The notes under the pieces: generated by a model
Database searches by the model: none
Told to the model about the DNA's origin: nothing
The model's input: the letters and a program-made list of their open reading frames with translations, nothing else
Source: JAOUEA01 sp963734685
Lineage (GTDB): Bacteria > Actinomycetota > UBA4738 > HRBIN12
Assembly: GCA_963734685.1 (NCBI GenBank)
Contig: CAVTIC010000007.1
Location: 992,001-1,056,000, forward strand
Direction: 5' to 3'
Length of the DNA stretch: 64,000 nt
Made by a program: the position numbers and the translations under genes
Shown here: positions 36,701 through 45,760 of the stretch, piece by piece
How the letters are laid out: every line of letters begins with the position of its first letter
Numbering within the stretch: the first letter of the stretch is position 1

Positions 36701-37969
36701 ATGACGACGGTGGCCGATCCCGACGAACAGCTGTCCCCCACCGACGATGTCGCGCTGGGTACCGAGGCGCATATCGACCTCATCGAGCACTACTCCGCCC
36801 ACAACTACCACCCGCTGCCGATCGTCGTGGCGGCGGCCGAGGGCGCCTGGGTCACCGATGTCGAGGGCAAGCGGTACCTCGACATGCTCGCGGCCTACTC
36901 GGCGCTGAACTTCGGCCACCGGCACCCCGACCTGATCGCCGTCGCGCACGCCCAGCTCGACCAGGTCACCTTGACGAGCCGCGCCTTCTACAACGACAAG
37001 ATGGGGCCCTTCTGCCAGGAGCTCGCCGAGCTCTGCGGCATGGAGATGGTCCTCCCGATGAACTCCGGCGCCGAGGCGGTCGAGACCGCGGTGAAGACCG
37101 CTCGCCGCTGGGGATACGACGTGAAGGGCGTTCCCGAGGACCGCGCGAAGATCGTCACCTGCAGCGGCAACTTCCACGGGCGCACGATCACGCTCGTGAG
37201 CTTCTCGACCGACCCGAGCGCGAAGGGCGGGTTCGGGCCGTTCACCCCCGGTTTCGACACGGTGCCCTACGGCGACGTGGAGGCACTCGTGAGCGCCCTC
37301 GCCGAGCCCGACGTGGTGGCCTTCCTCCTGGAGCCGATCCAGGGCGAGGCCGGTGTGATCGTGCCGCCCGAAGGCTACCTGCGGCGCGCGCGCGAGCTCT
37401 GCGACGAGCATCGGGTGCTGCTGATCGCCGACGAGGTCCAGTCGGGGCTCGGTCGTACCGGACGCACGTTCGCCTGCGAGCACGAGGACGTCGTGCCCGA
37501 CGTCTACGTGCTCGGCAAGGCGCTCGGTGGCGGCATCGTCCCCATCAGCGCGGTGGTGTCGACCCGTGACGTGCTCGGCGTGTTCCGGCCCGGGGAGCAC
37601 GGCTCCACGTTCGGCGGCAACCCGCTCGCCTGCGCGATCGGCCTCGAGGTGCTGCGATTGCTTCGCACGGGCGAGTATCAGCGCCGAGCCGACGAGCTCG
37701 GCACCGAGCTGATCGAGCGACTCCGCGCCGAGGCCCACCCGGGCGTGGTCACCGAGGTGCGAGGCAGGGGCCTCTGGATCGGGATCGAGCTCGTCCCCGA
37801 CGGATCGCCGGCGCGCGAGACGTGTGAGCGCCTGCTGGACATGGGCGTGCTGGCCAAGGATACGCACGAGACCACGGTGCGCCTCGCACCCCCGCTCTGC
37901 GTCTCACGGGAGGACCTGGAGTGGGCGGCGGAGCGGATCCTGACGGCCCTGGCCGAGCGGCTGGACTGA
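36701..37969 (+). CDS. rocD: Ornithine aminotransferase (class III, PLP)
   Basis: A 422-residue aminotransferase that converts ornithine and 2-oxoglutarate to glutamate semialdehyde and glutamate. Typical motifs: YLDMLAAYSALNFGHRHPD, NSGAEAVETAVKTARRWGY, CSGNFHGRTI, FLLEPIQGEAG, LIADEVQSGLGRTG and the PLP lysine in LGKALGGGIVPISAVV, then GEHGSTFGGNPLACA. GGAAGGGCAGCG precedes the ATG at 36701. A TATCAT -10-like box at 36643-36648 may be its promoter. Acetylornithine or GABA aminotransferase activity is less likely given the LNFGHRHP motif. Confidence 0.9.
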   Translation: MTTVADPDEQLSPTDDVALGTEAHIDLIEHYSAHNYHPLPIVVAAAEGAWVTDVEGKRYLDMLAAYSALNFGHRHPDLIAVAHAQLDQVTLTSRAFYNDKMGPFCQELAELCGMEMVLPMNSGAEAVETAVKTARRWGYDVKGVPEDRAKIVTCSGNFHGRTITLVSFSTDPSAKGGFGPFTPGFDTVPYGDVEALVSALAEPDVVAFLLEPIQGEAGVIVPPEGYLRRARELCDEHRVLLIADEVQSGLGRTGRTFACEHEDVVPDVYVLGKALGGGIVPISAVVSTRDVLGVFRPGEHGSTFGGNPLACAIGLEVLRLLRTGEYQRRADELGTELIERLRAEAHPGVVTEVRGRGLWIGIELVPDGSPARETCERLLDMGVLAKDTHETTVRLAPPLCVSREDLEWAAERILTALAERLD

Positions 37970-38647
37970 TCGGCGACGGCAACGGCCGCGAGCCGGAACC
38001 GCTCGCGCCGGGCACCGTCGTCACGCTGCGCGAGGTCTGGCAGGGTCGTACGCTCGCGGCCCGCCCCGTCCGCGTCGTCGAGGACGTGCCCCACCACCAT
38101 CGGGCGTTCTACTTCTCCCCGGGCTCCCGGTGGTTGAACGATCCGCGGCACCTCGGCGAGGCTCGCTTCTCCGAAGGAGACTGGGAGCTCGAGCCCGCGG
38201 TGCTCGACCGTCCGGTGCTCTCGTTCGCCCTGCCCGAGACGGCCTATGCCGTGCTGCTCAGCTGGGACGCGCGCTGGCGCTTCGAGGGCTACTACGTGAA
38301 CATCCAGTCGCCGCTGCGCGAGCACGACGGCGCCTTCGAGTACACGGACTGGTTCCTCGACGTGCGCATCCCTCCTGCACGCGACACCTACGAGTGGAAG
38401 GACGAGCACGAGCTCGCCCGAGGCCGTCGAACGCGGCATGCTCACCGAGGGCCAGTCGCACGACGTCCGTTGGGCCGGGGAACGAGCCGTGGAGCAGGTG
38501 CTCCTGGGCGAGCCGCCGTTCGACCTCGATTGGGCCGCGTGGCGCCCGGACCCGGCATGGGGGCCGCTCGATCTCGACGCCCAACCAGGTCGACCGGGGC
38601 CCACGACTGCGGCGACCCTCCCACACTTGCGGAAACCCCCGACGTAG
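37966..38647 (+). CDS. DUF402 family protein, frameshifted in this sequence
   Basis: The first part reads TVVTLREVWQGRTLAARPVR ... HHRAFYFSPGSRWL ... YYVNIQSPLREHDGAFEYTD ... YEWKDEHELAR, a DUF402 (FomD-like) domain; characterised members hydrolyse nucleoside diphosphates or nucleotidyl-phosphonates. After R the frame changes. Removing one G at 38422-38423 continues as AVERGMLTEGQSHDVRWAGE, then LGEPPFDLDWAAWRPDPAWG. No ATG or TTG start exists. CTG at 37966 overlaps the rocD stop as CTGA, and GTG 37921 would overlap rocD by 49 bases. Confidence 0.75.
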
Positions 38648-38682
38648 GATGCCGCCGTCCGTTCAGAGAAGGGGGATCCATC

Positions 38683-39549
38683 ATGGACAACTCGGGTGGC
38701 TTCACCACCCCGCCCCCGCCTCCGCCGCCGCCCGGCGGTGAGGGAGGCGCAGGAGGACCAGGCCTCCCACCACGTGGGATCGGCGAGATCCTGACCACCG
38801 CTTTCGAGATCTACAAAGCGAACGCCGCGAGCCTGTTGATGATCGTCGCCATCGTGGTGGTGCCGCTCACGTTCATCAGCGCCTTCCTCGGGGGCGTCGT
38901 GTTCGCTCCCGAGACCTCCACCGAGGTGATCCTGGGCCAGGAGATCGAGGTGACGACGCAGTCCGCCGGCGCGGCGCTGCTCGTCGGCGCGATCGCCGCC
39001 GTGATCGGCGTGATCATCTCCGCGGTGTTGCAGGCCGCGATCATGCGCGGCGCGGCGCAGGGAAGCATCGGCGATACTGTCGACATCGACGCCTCGTACA
39101 AGTGGGGCTTCGCACGGTTCGGAAGCGTGCTGCTGATCTCGATCCTCGTCGGCCTCGCGGTCCTGGCCGGTCTGCTGTTGTTCGTGCTTCCAGGCATCTT
39201 CCTGGCGGTGATGTTCGCCGTCGCCATCCCGGCGCTCGTCGTGGAGAACCGGCGCGGCACCGACGCGATGGGTCGCTCGTGGAACCTGGTCAAGGGCCAC
39301 TTCTGGCACGCGTTCGGGTTGATCGTCCTGACCTTCATCATCGCCGCCGTCGTGGCGGGCATCATCGGGGCGATCGGCAGCGCGATCAGCGACAACTGGT
39401 TCGTCTCGTGGATCTTCAGCTCCGTCGCGCAGATCATCGTGGCGCCGTTCTCGGCGCTGATCAGCGTGTTGCTCTATCTCGACCTGCGGGCTCGCACCGA
39501 GGCGCTCACCGCAGACGGCTTGCGAGGGGAGCTGAACCGCTCCGTCTAG
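38683..39549 (+). CDS. Proline-rich multi-pass membrane protein
   Basis: A 288-residue protein. The N-terminus is glycine- and proline-rich (TTPPPPPPPPGGEGGAGGPG). Then LPPRGIGEILTTAFEIYKAN leads into about six hydrophobic segments. VENRRGTDAMGRSWNLVKGH followed by FW is the most conserved-looking stretch and is reminiscent of membrane proteins related to the N-terminal part of glycerophosphodiester phosphodiesterases. No enzymatic domain is present. GAGAAGGGGGATCC precedes the ATG. Function unknown. Confidence 0.75.
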   Translation: MDNSGGFTTPPPPPPPPGGEGGAGGPGLPPRGIGEILTTAFEIYKANAASLLMIVAIVVVPLTFISAFLGGVVFAPETSTEVILGQEIEVTTQSAGAALLVGAIAAVIGVIISAVLQAAIMRGAAQGSIGDTVDIDASYKWGFARFGSVLLISILVGLAVLAGLLLFVLPGIFLAVMFAVAIPALVVENRRGTDAMGRSWNLVKGHFWHAFGLIVLTFIIAAVVAGIIGAIGSAISDNWFVSWIFSSVAQIIVAPFSALISVLLYLDLRARTEALTADGLRGELNRSV

Positions 39550-39652
39550 CACGTCAGTTCGGGCTTGTGTCGAGGGCGCCCCGGTGGGCGCCTTCGACGC
39601 GTCCGGGGGCAGACGCGACCGGTTGTCGGCGGCACCCGCGACACGCGAGTGT

Positions 39653-40927
39653 ATGCCCGTGACGACCGTGCCCGACCTCTCCGTGTTGCGCGCCAGGTTC
39701 CCTGCGCTCGAGCGCGAGCAGGACGGTCGGCCCGTCGTCTACGCCGACGCGCCCGGCGGCTCGCAGGTGCCCGACACCGTGATCGAGGCCGTCGCGGACC
39801 AGTATCGACGCGGCATCTCCAACATGGACGGCGTGTTCGCCGCGAGCCAGGAGCTCGAGGAGACGGTCGCGGCGGCGCGCCGCGCCGCAGCCGACCTCGT
39901 GGGTGTCTCCCCGGGGCAGATCGTGTTCGGGGCGAACTCGACCTCACTGCTCTTCCACCTGTCTCGATCGTTCGCCCGCAGGATCGGTCCCGGCGACGAG
40001 ATCGTGGTCACGAGGCTCGATCACGACGCCAACGTGCGCCCATGGGTGCTCGCGGCCCGTGATGCGGGAGCGAGCGTGACCTGGGTCGACGTCACGCCCG
40101 ACGACGCCACGCTCGACCTCGACTCGTTCGACGCGGCCCTCGATCGGGACCCCCGGCTGGTCGCCTTCACGCTTGCATCGAACGCGGTCGGTACGGTGAC
40201 GCCCTCGGCGATGCTCGTCGCTCGAGCCAAAGCCGCGGGCGCGCTCGTGGCCGTCGACGGCGTGCACATCGCCCAGCACCGCGCGATCGACCTCGCAGTA
40301 CTCGGCGCCGACCTCGTCTCGGTCTCTCCCTACAAGGTCTTCGGCCCGCACATGGGCCTGGTCGCCGCCACCCCCGAGGTGATCGAGGGTTGGGATCCCT
40401 ACCGGGTTCGGCCCGCCGAGCACTACGGCGCACCGGAACGATGGGAGACGGGGACGCAGAGCCACGAAGCGATGGCAGGGTTCGTGGCGGCCGTCGACTA
40501 CCTCGCCGAGATCGGCGCCACGACCGGCCGTGAGGTGGGCACGCAGCCGGCCGACGACAGCAGGCGGGCGGCGATCGTCGCCGGATTCGACGCGATCGGG
40601 GCCCATGAGCGTGAGCTGGCGCGCCGCTTCCTCGAGGGCATCGCCCGCATCGACGGGGTGCGGCTGTACGGCATCGACGACGTGGCGCGGCTCGCCGAAC
40701 GCACGCCGACGTTCGCGGTGCGCGTGGGCGACCGGCATCCGCGCGAGACGGCGAAGGCGCTCGCCGAGCGCGGCATCTTCGTGTGGGACGGGCACTACTA
40801 CGCGATCGAGCTCTTCGAGCGCCTCGGCTTGCTCGAGTCGGGCGGGGCGGTGCGCATCGGCTTCTGCCACTACCACTCCGCCGGCGAGGTCGACCGGGTG
40901 CTCGAGGCGCTCGCCGACCTCGCCTGA
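39653..40927 (+). CDS. Cysteine desulfurase-like PLP aminotransferase (class V)
   Basis: A 424-residue class V PLP enzyme. Family features: YADAPGGSQVPDTVIEAVAD, GANSTSLLFHLSRSF, LDHDANVRPWVLAARDAGAS, VDGVHIAQHRAIDLAVLGAD and the PLP lysine in SVSPYKVFGPHMG, then GIFVWDGHYYAIELFERLGL with GFCHYHS near the end. It matches the desulfurase-like subgroup that lacks an adjacent Fe-S scaffold; none is nearby here. The substrate is unknown. ATG 39653 chosen. Confidence 0.85.
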   Translation: MPVTTVPDLSVLRARFPALEREQDGRPVVYADAPGGSQVPDTVIEAVADQYRRGISNMDGVFAASQELEETVAAARRAAADLVGVSPGQIVFGANSTSLLFHLSRSFARRIGPGDEIVVTRLDHDANVRPWVLAARDAGASVTWVDVTPDDATLDLDSFDAALDRDPRLVAFTLASNAVGTVTPSAMLVARAKAAGALVAVDGVHIAQHRAIDLAVLGADLVSVSPYKVFGPHMGLVAATPEVIEGWDPYRVRPAEHYGAPERWETGTQSHEAMAGFVAAVDYLAEIGATTGREVGTQPADDSRRAAIVAGFDAIGAHERELARRFLEGIARIDGVRLYGIDDVARLAERTPTFAVRVGDRHPRETAKALAERGIFVWDGHYYAIELFERLGLLESGGAVRIGFCHYHSAGEVDRVLEALADLA

Positions 40928-41069
40928 CCCTCGAGCGCTCGGCCCGACCTGCGAGACGGCCGACGGCCCCGTTGACCTGCGACGATCGTGTCGCCGGCCA
41001 CGTCGCCGCACCGGCCGATTGGTACGATCGGGCGACCTTCCGGCGCGACTCCCCTTCGAAAGGAACGAC

Positions 41070-42249
41070 ATGCGCATCCTGATCCTGGGCGGTGACGGCT
41101 ACCTCGGGTGGCCCACCGCGATGCGGTTCTCCAGCCGCGGCCACGAGGTGCACGTGATCGACAACTACCTGCGGCGCACCGCCCATCGGGAGGCCGGGTC
41201 CGATTCCCTCACACCGATCGCCGCGGGCCTGCCCGATCGCATCGCCGCCTGGAAGGACGTCACCGGGCTCGAGATCGGCTCCACCGAGGGCGACCTCACC
41301 GACTGGGGCGTGACCGAGGGGCTGTTCCGGGAGTTCCAACCCGAGGCGGTCGTGCACTACGGGGAGATGCCGAGCGCCCCGTACTCGATGAAGGACCGCG
41401 AGCACGCGGTGTTCACGCAGACGAACAACGTCGTGAACACGTTGAACGTGGTCTACGCGATCCGCGACATCACCCCCGATGCGCACCTCGTGAAGCTCGG
41501 CACGATGGGCGAGTACGGCACACCCAACATCGACATCGAGGAAGGCTTCATCGAGATCCGACACAACGGACGCGAGGACTACCTGCCGTTCCCGAAGGTG
41601 CCCGGGTCGATGTACCACCTGTCGAAGGTGCACGACTCCCACAACATCCACTTCGCCTGCAGGGTCTGGGGGCTGCGCGCCACCGACCTGAACCAGGGCG
41701 TGGTCTACGGCATCCACACCGACGAGACGACGCCTCGACGACCGGCTGCTCACGCGCTTCGACTACGACGACGTCTTCGGCACGGCGCTGAACCGGTTCT
41801 GCCTGCAGGCGGTGATCGGGCACCCGCTCACCGTGTACGGCAAGGGCGGCCAGACGCGCGGCTACCTGAACATCGTCGACACGCTGCAGTGCATCGAGCT
41901 CGCCGTGGCGCATCCGGCCGAGCGCGGGGAGATGCGCGTGTTCAACCAGTTCACCGAGTCGTTCTCGATCCTCGAGCTCGCCCAGCTCGTGCAGAAGGCG
42001 GGCGCCGAGGTCGGCATCGACGTCGCCGTCGAGCCGATCGACAACCCGCGGTTCGAGCTCGAGGAGCACTACTACAACCCGGCGCACACGAAGCTGCTCG
42101 ACCTCGGCCTGAAGCCGCACCTGCTCTCGGAGACGCTGATCGAGTCGGTCTTCGCCGAGATCGAGCGGTTCAAGCACCGCGCGATCGCCGACCACATCCT
42201 GCCGCGAGACCGGTGGCAGCTGACCACGAGCGAGAGCTCGGTCTCGTAG
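41070..42249 (+). CDS. sqdB: UDP-sulfoquinovose synthase, frameshifted in this sequence
   Basis: An NAD-dependent SDR that forms UDP-sulfoquinovose from UDP-glucose and sulfite. GGDGYLGWPTAMRFSSRGHE is the NAD motif; SLTPIAAGLPDRIAAWKDVT, GEMPSAPYSMKDREHAVFTQ, LVKLGTMGEYGTPNIDIEEG, MYHLSKVHDSHNI and RATDLNQGVVYG closely follow plant SQD1. After HTDETT the frame shifts: removing one C at 41733-41734 gives LDDRLLTRFDYDDVFGTALN, then GHPLTVYGKGGQTRGYL. Catalytic Tyr and Lys lie in YHLSK. AAAGGAACGAC precedes the ATG. Confidence 0.92.
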
Positions 42250-42253
42250 CGAC

Positions 42254-43306
42254 ATGTGGGCCCTGCGGCTGCTCGCCGGCGCGGCCGCGATCGCGTTCTT
42301 CCTGGTGGCGGCCAGGTCGTACCAGCGGCGGAACATCAGCCGACTCAGCCTGTACACGGCGTTCATCGCGGCGGCGGGGGTCGTCGTACTCGCGGCGCTG
42401 CCGAACCTGTTCGATCCGGTCTTCGACACGCTCAACTTCCAGGCCGGCAACAACCGGCGGCTCGTCGCGTTGTTGCTCGGCGCGGTGGTCGTGCTGTTCC
42501 TGCTCCTCTTCCGGCTCCAGGGCCATTCCGACCGATCCGAGCGGGCGATCCAGCAGCTCGTCGAATCGCTCACGGTCGAGCGGTTCGACTGGGCGGAAGC
42601 CGAGCGGCGGGTGCCGGCGGGACCGAAGGTCATCACGATCTGCCCGGCCTTCAACGAGGCCGAGAACGTCGGCGCCGTGATCGAGGCGATGCCGAAGGAG
42701 GTCTCCGGCTACCACGTCGTGCCGATCGTGATCGACGACCACTCCGACGACGGCACCGCCGACGCCGCGCGCGTGGCCGGAGCGCTCGCGGCGGTCTTGC
42801 CGATCCGGCGTGGCGGCGGGATGGCGCTCCGGGTCGGCTACGACATCGCCCTCCAGCTCGGAGCCGACATCGTCGTCAGCCTCGACGCCGACGGGCAGCA
42901 CCTGCCCGAGGAGATCCCGACACTGATCGCTCCGATCGTCGAGGACCAGGCCGACCACGTGAACGGTTCCCGCATGCTCGGAGACTTCGAGCGCGGCGGC
43001 TCGCTGATCCGTCACGCGGGTGTGCATTTCTTCTCCTGGGTGGTCACGATCCTCACCGGCCAGCGCGTGACCGACATCTCCAGCGGCTACCGGGCCACGC
43101 GTGCCGAGACCCTGCGGAAACTGATCCTGGTTCAGGATCAGTTCTGGACCTCCGAGGTCACGATCGAGGCCCTGCGCCAGCGCGCGCGAGTCGTCGAGGT
43201 GCCCGTGACGTTCCTCACCCGGCGAGGCGGGGAGTCGAAGAAGCCCAAGAGCCTGCGCTACGCCTGGCACTTCTCGAAGGCGATCGGGAAGACCTGGCTC
43301 AGGTAA
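42254..43306 (+). CDS. DUF2304 plus family 2 glycosyltransferase
   Basis: A 350-residue protein. Residues ~1-90 contain three hydrophobic segments resembling DUF2304. Residues ~115-330 form a GT2 domain: ICPAFNEAENVGAVIEAMPK, VIDDHSDDGTADAAR and DIVVSLDADGQHLPEEIPTL, with the DxD motif in LDADGQH, then SSGYRATRAETL. It resembles dolichyl- or polyprenyl-phosphate sugar transferases. It begins 5 bases after sqdB, so it likely uses UDP-sulfoquinovose or a sugar in the same glycan or lipid path; that link is inferred. Confidence 0.85.
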   Translation: MWALRLLAGAAAIAFFLVAARSYQRRNISRLSLYTAFIAAAGVVVLAALPNLFDPVFDTLNFQAGNNRRLVALLLGAVVVLFLLLFRLQGHSDRSERAIQQLVESLTVERFDWAEAERRVPAGPKVITICPAFNEAENVGAVIEAMPKEVSGYHVVPIVIDDHSDDGTADAARVAGALAAVLPIRRGGGMALRVGYDIALQLGADIVVSLDADGQHLPEEIPTLIAPIVEDQADHVNGSRMLGDFERGGSLIRHAGVHFFSWVVTILTGQRVTDISSGYRATRAETLRKLILVQDQFWTSEVTIEALRQRARVVEVPVTFLTRRGGESKKPKSLRYAWHFSKAIGKTWLR

Positions 43307-43316
43307 CGGCCGCACC

Positions 43317-43921
43317 CTAGGCGTGCGCGTTTCGAGATCCCGGGTGAGGCACCACGGCACCACCGCCGCGGGCGCCGTGATGCCCACCACGTAGACGATC
43401 TTGGCCCAGGCTTCGTCGAAGCCGCCCGCGATGCCCACGAACGCGGCGGCGGTGAGCATCGCGACAGCGGGGCGGAGCGGTCGCCATGCGGTCCGGCCGC
43501 GGGTGGCCACGAGGAGGGCGGTGCCCACGATCAAGGTGCCCGCGGTCGCCACGATCACCCCGACGAGGTGGAGAGAGCCGTGCCACGACGTCGGGTCCCC
43601 CGTCGCATCGGTCGGGAACGCCAGCAGCAGGTCGCCGGTCGCCGTCACGAGGTACCCGGCGACGGCGGGGGGCGAGATGCCGGACGGCCTCAGCGCCTCG
43701 AGCGCGAAGACCGCGTAGCACCCGCCGAGCCAGACGAACGCCACGATCATCGGCAGCCCGGGCACACCGCCGAGGGCCATGCTGCTCGGCCAGCTGACCC
43801 ATCCGTACGAGTCGATCACGTCACCGCGAACCACGGCGAGCACGAACGCCACGAGCAGGAAGCCGACGGGACCGGCGGCGCCGGCCCAGACAGCGACCCG
43901 TGTCGGTCGCGCGGCGGTCAC
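43317..43921 (-). CDS. DUF998-like membrane protein, C-terminal end uncertain
   Basis: Starts GTG 43921, 10 bases after the psuG stop. The first ~190 residues hold about six transmembrane segments (VWAGAAGPVGFLLVAFVLAV, SMALGGVPGLPMIVAFVWLG, GYLVTATGDLLLAFPTDATG, LVGVIVATAGTLIVGTALLV, AMLTAAAFVGIAGGFDEAWA), fitting DUF998. In frame there is no stop near the expected end: the frame runs on antisense through the glycosyltransferase to 42170. A TAG in another frame at 43317 suggests a lost base near the 3' end. The end given is that TAG. Confidence 0.65.
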
Positions 43922-43931
43922 GCGGTCGCCC

Positions 43932-44841
43932 TCACCCGGTCGTCGCGTGCGCGACCGCGATCTCGGCCGCCACTCGCGCGTTGTCCTCGAGCAGCGCGAG
44001 GTTCGCCTCGAGGCTCCGGCCGCCGGTGATCTCGGCGAGCGAGGCCAGCAGGAACGGCGTTCGTGCCTTGCCCGAGACCCCTGCCTCGTCGGCCCGGCGT
44101 TCGGCCTCGTGGACCGCCTCGGCGACCTCGCCCGCCTCCATCGCGACCCTGCGTGGCACCGGGTTGCACACGAGCAGCGTCGATCCGGTCCTCAGGGCGA
44201 GCGAGGCCTCGAGCATCTCGGCTGCATCTCCCGGCGAGTCCGCCAGGTGTTCCAGCTCGACGGGCGCCTCGCTCGCCAGGAAGGAAGGAAGGCGCCGGAC
44301 CCCGTAGCCGACCGTCGCGACCCCCAGTTCCTCGAGTTTCTCGGCGGTCGCGACCGGGTCGATGATCGACTTCGGCCCGGAACACACGAGCAGCCCCGGC
44401 GTTCGAGCGAGCTCGAGGAGGTCAGCGCTCACGTCCGGATGCCGGCCCGGGTGCACGCCGCCGATCCCCCCCGTCGCCCCGACCACGATGCCGGCGCGTG
44501 CCGCGGCCCAGATCGTGGCGCTGACCGTGGTCGCGCCGAGGCGTCCGGCCCGCGAGGGCGACCGGGAGGTCGCGGCGAGCCACCTTGGTGGCCGCGCCCG
44601 GTTCGCAGAAGCGGGCCAGCTCACCCTGGCTCAAGCCGACCGCCAGCCTGCCGTCGACCGCTCCGACCCATGCGGGCACGCCGCCGGCGACCCTGATCGC
44701 GTCGCTCATACGCTCGACGCACTCCCGGTTGCGTGGCACCGGCAGACCCTGACCGATGACGCTGGTCTCGAGGGCCACGATGCCGGCGCGAGACTCGAAC
44801 GCCTGCCGGATCTCGTCGGCGATCGCGACGACGTCACCCAT
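43932..44841 (-). CDS. psuG: Pseudouridine-5'-phosphate glycosidase, frameshifted in this sequence
   Basis: Splits pseudouridine 5'-phosphate to uracil and ribose 5-phosphate. N-terminal frame: GIVALETSVIGQGLPVPRNR, IRVAGGVPAWVGAVDGRLAV and ATKVARRDLPVALAG. C-terminal frame: LGATTVSATIWAAARAGIVV, GATGGIGGVHPG, LLVCSGPKSIIDPVAT and SGKARTPFLLASLAEITGGR. Removing one of two G at 44540-44541 (plus strand) joins them as LAGRTLGATTVSA. The ATG at 44841 overlaps the kinase gene by 8 bases. Confidence 0.9.
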
Positions 44842-45718
44842 GCGTCGGCACCCTTCGCGGCCAGGCCTGGCCGTTGGAGGCGACGAGTGCGCCTGCGTGG
44901 CAGGCCGCAGCGAGCGCTTCCTCGCCCGACGACCCGAGCGCGAGCGACGTCAGCAGCACCCCGTCGAACGCGTCGCCCGCCCCGGTCGGGTCGACCTCGT
45001 CGATCGGCTCCGCAGGCGCGGCGATCACCACGCCGTCCACGCAGAGCGCAGCGCCGCGCCGGTCCATCTTCACGGCCGCGACGCGGTAGCGCTCACCCAG
45101 CGAGGCCGCGGCGACGTCACCGCGGCGGCCGGTGAGCACCTCCGCCTCGCGGTCGTTGGCGAGCACGACCGAGGCTCTCGACGTCGCCTCCAAGAACCGG
45201 TCGGCGCCGAAGGCCTCCACGAGGGGCCATGATGCGGCCTCGACCGCGACGAATGACCCGCCTGCGCGAGCGAGCGCCGCGACCGCCGCGTCGTGGCCCG
45301 GTTCCTGGAGCAGGAGGTAACCCGAGACCAGGACGGCCTCGCCCTCGATCGTCGCCGGGAGGTCGCCGGGAACGAGGCGAGCGTTGGCGCCACGATCGGC
45401 GACCATCGAACGCTCTCCCGGCTCGTGCACGACGAGCATCGTTCCGGTCGGAGCCTCCGGGTCCACGATGAGCGCCGCGTCCACCTCCCGTTCCTCGAGG
45501 GCTGCCCGCAGGGTGCGGCCCTGCAGGTCGTCGCCGACCCGGCCGATCACCCTGGCGGTCGCACCGGCCCAGGCTGCCCAGACCGCGGCGTTGGCCGAGG
45601 TGCCGCCGGGCTGCAGTCGCACCTTCCCGTGCACGTCGCCACCGCGCTTCAGCGTCTCGGCGTCGACCCGGATGTCGAGCATCACGTCGCCCACGCACAC
45701 GAGATCCACGGCGCACAC
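44834..45718 (-). CDS. psuK: Pseudouridine kinase (PfkB family)
   Basis: A ~294-residue PfkB/ribokinase fold protein. LVCVGDVMLDIRVDAETLKR opens the fold; LQPGGTSANAAVWAAWAGA is the first PfkB signature and DPTGAGDAFDGVLLTSLALG the second, with the catalytic Asp in GAGD. Adjacent psuG makes pseudouridine kinase the best assignment: the pair recycles pseudouridine from RNA turnover. GTG 45718 or GTG 45709 could be the start. Confidence 0.85.
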   Translation of the reverse strand: MCAVDLVCVGDVMLDIRVDAETLKRGGDVHGKVRLQPGGTSANAAVWAAWAGATARVIGRVGDDLQGRTLRAALEEREVDAALIVDPEAPTGTMLVVHEPGERSMVADRGANARLVPGDLPATIEGEAVLVSGYLLLQEPGHDAAVAALARAGGSFVAVEAASWPLVEAFGADRFLEATSRASVVLANDREAEVLTGRRGDVAAASLGERYRVAAVKMDRRGAALCVDGVVIAAPAEPIDEVDPTGAGDAFDGVLLTSLALGSSGEEALAAACHAGALVASNGQAWPRRVPTHG

Positions 45719-45760
45719 CCTAGCGGCGAGCGGCCGGGGCCACCGCGGCCCGGGCCTCGA

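Noticed and set aside
42170..43310. Long minus-strand coding extension of the DUF998-like gene
   Set aside because: It is the antisense of a clear glycosyltransferase, has no membrane or domain signal, and reflects the scarcity of stops in high-GC DNA.
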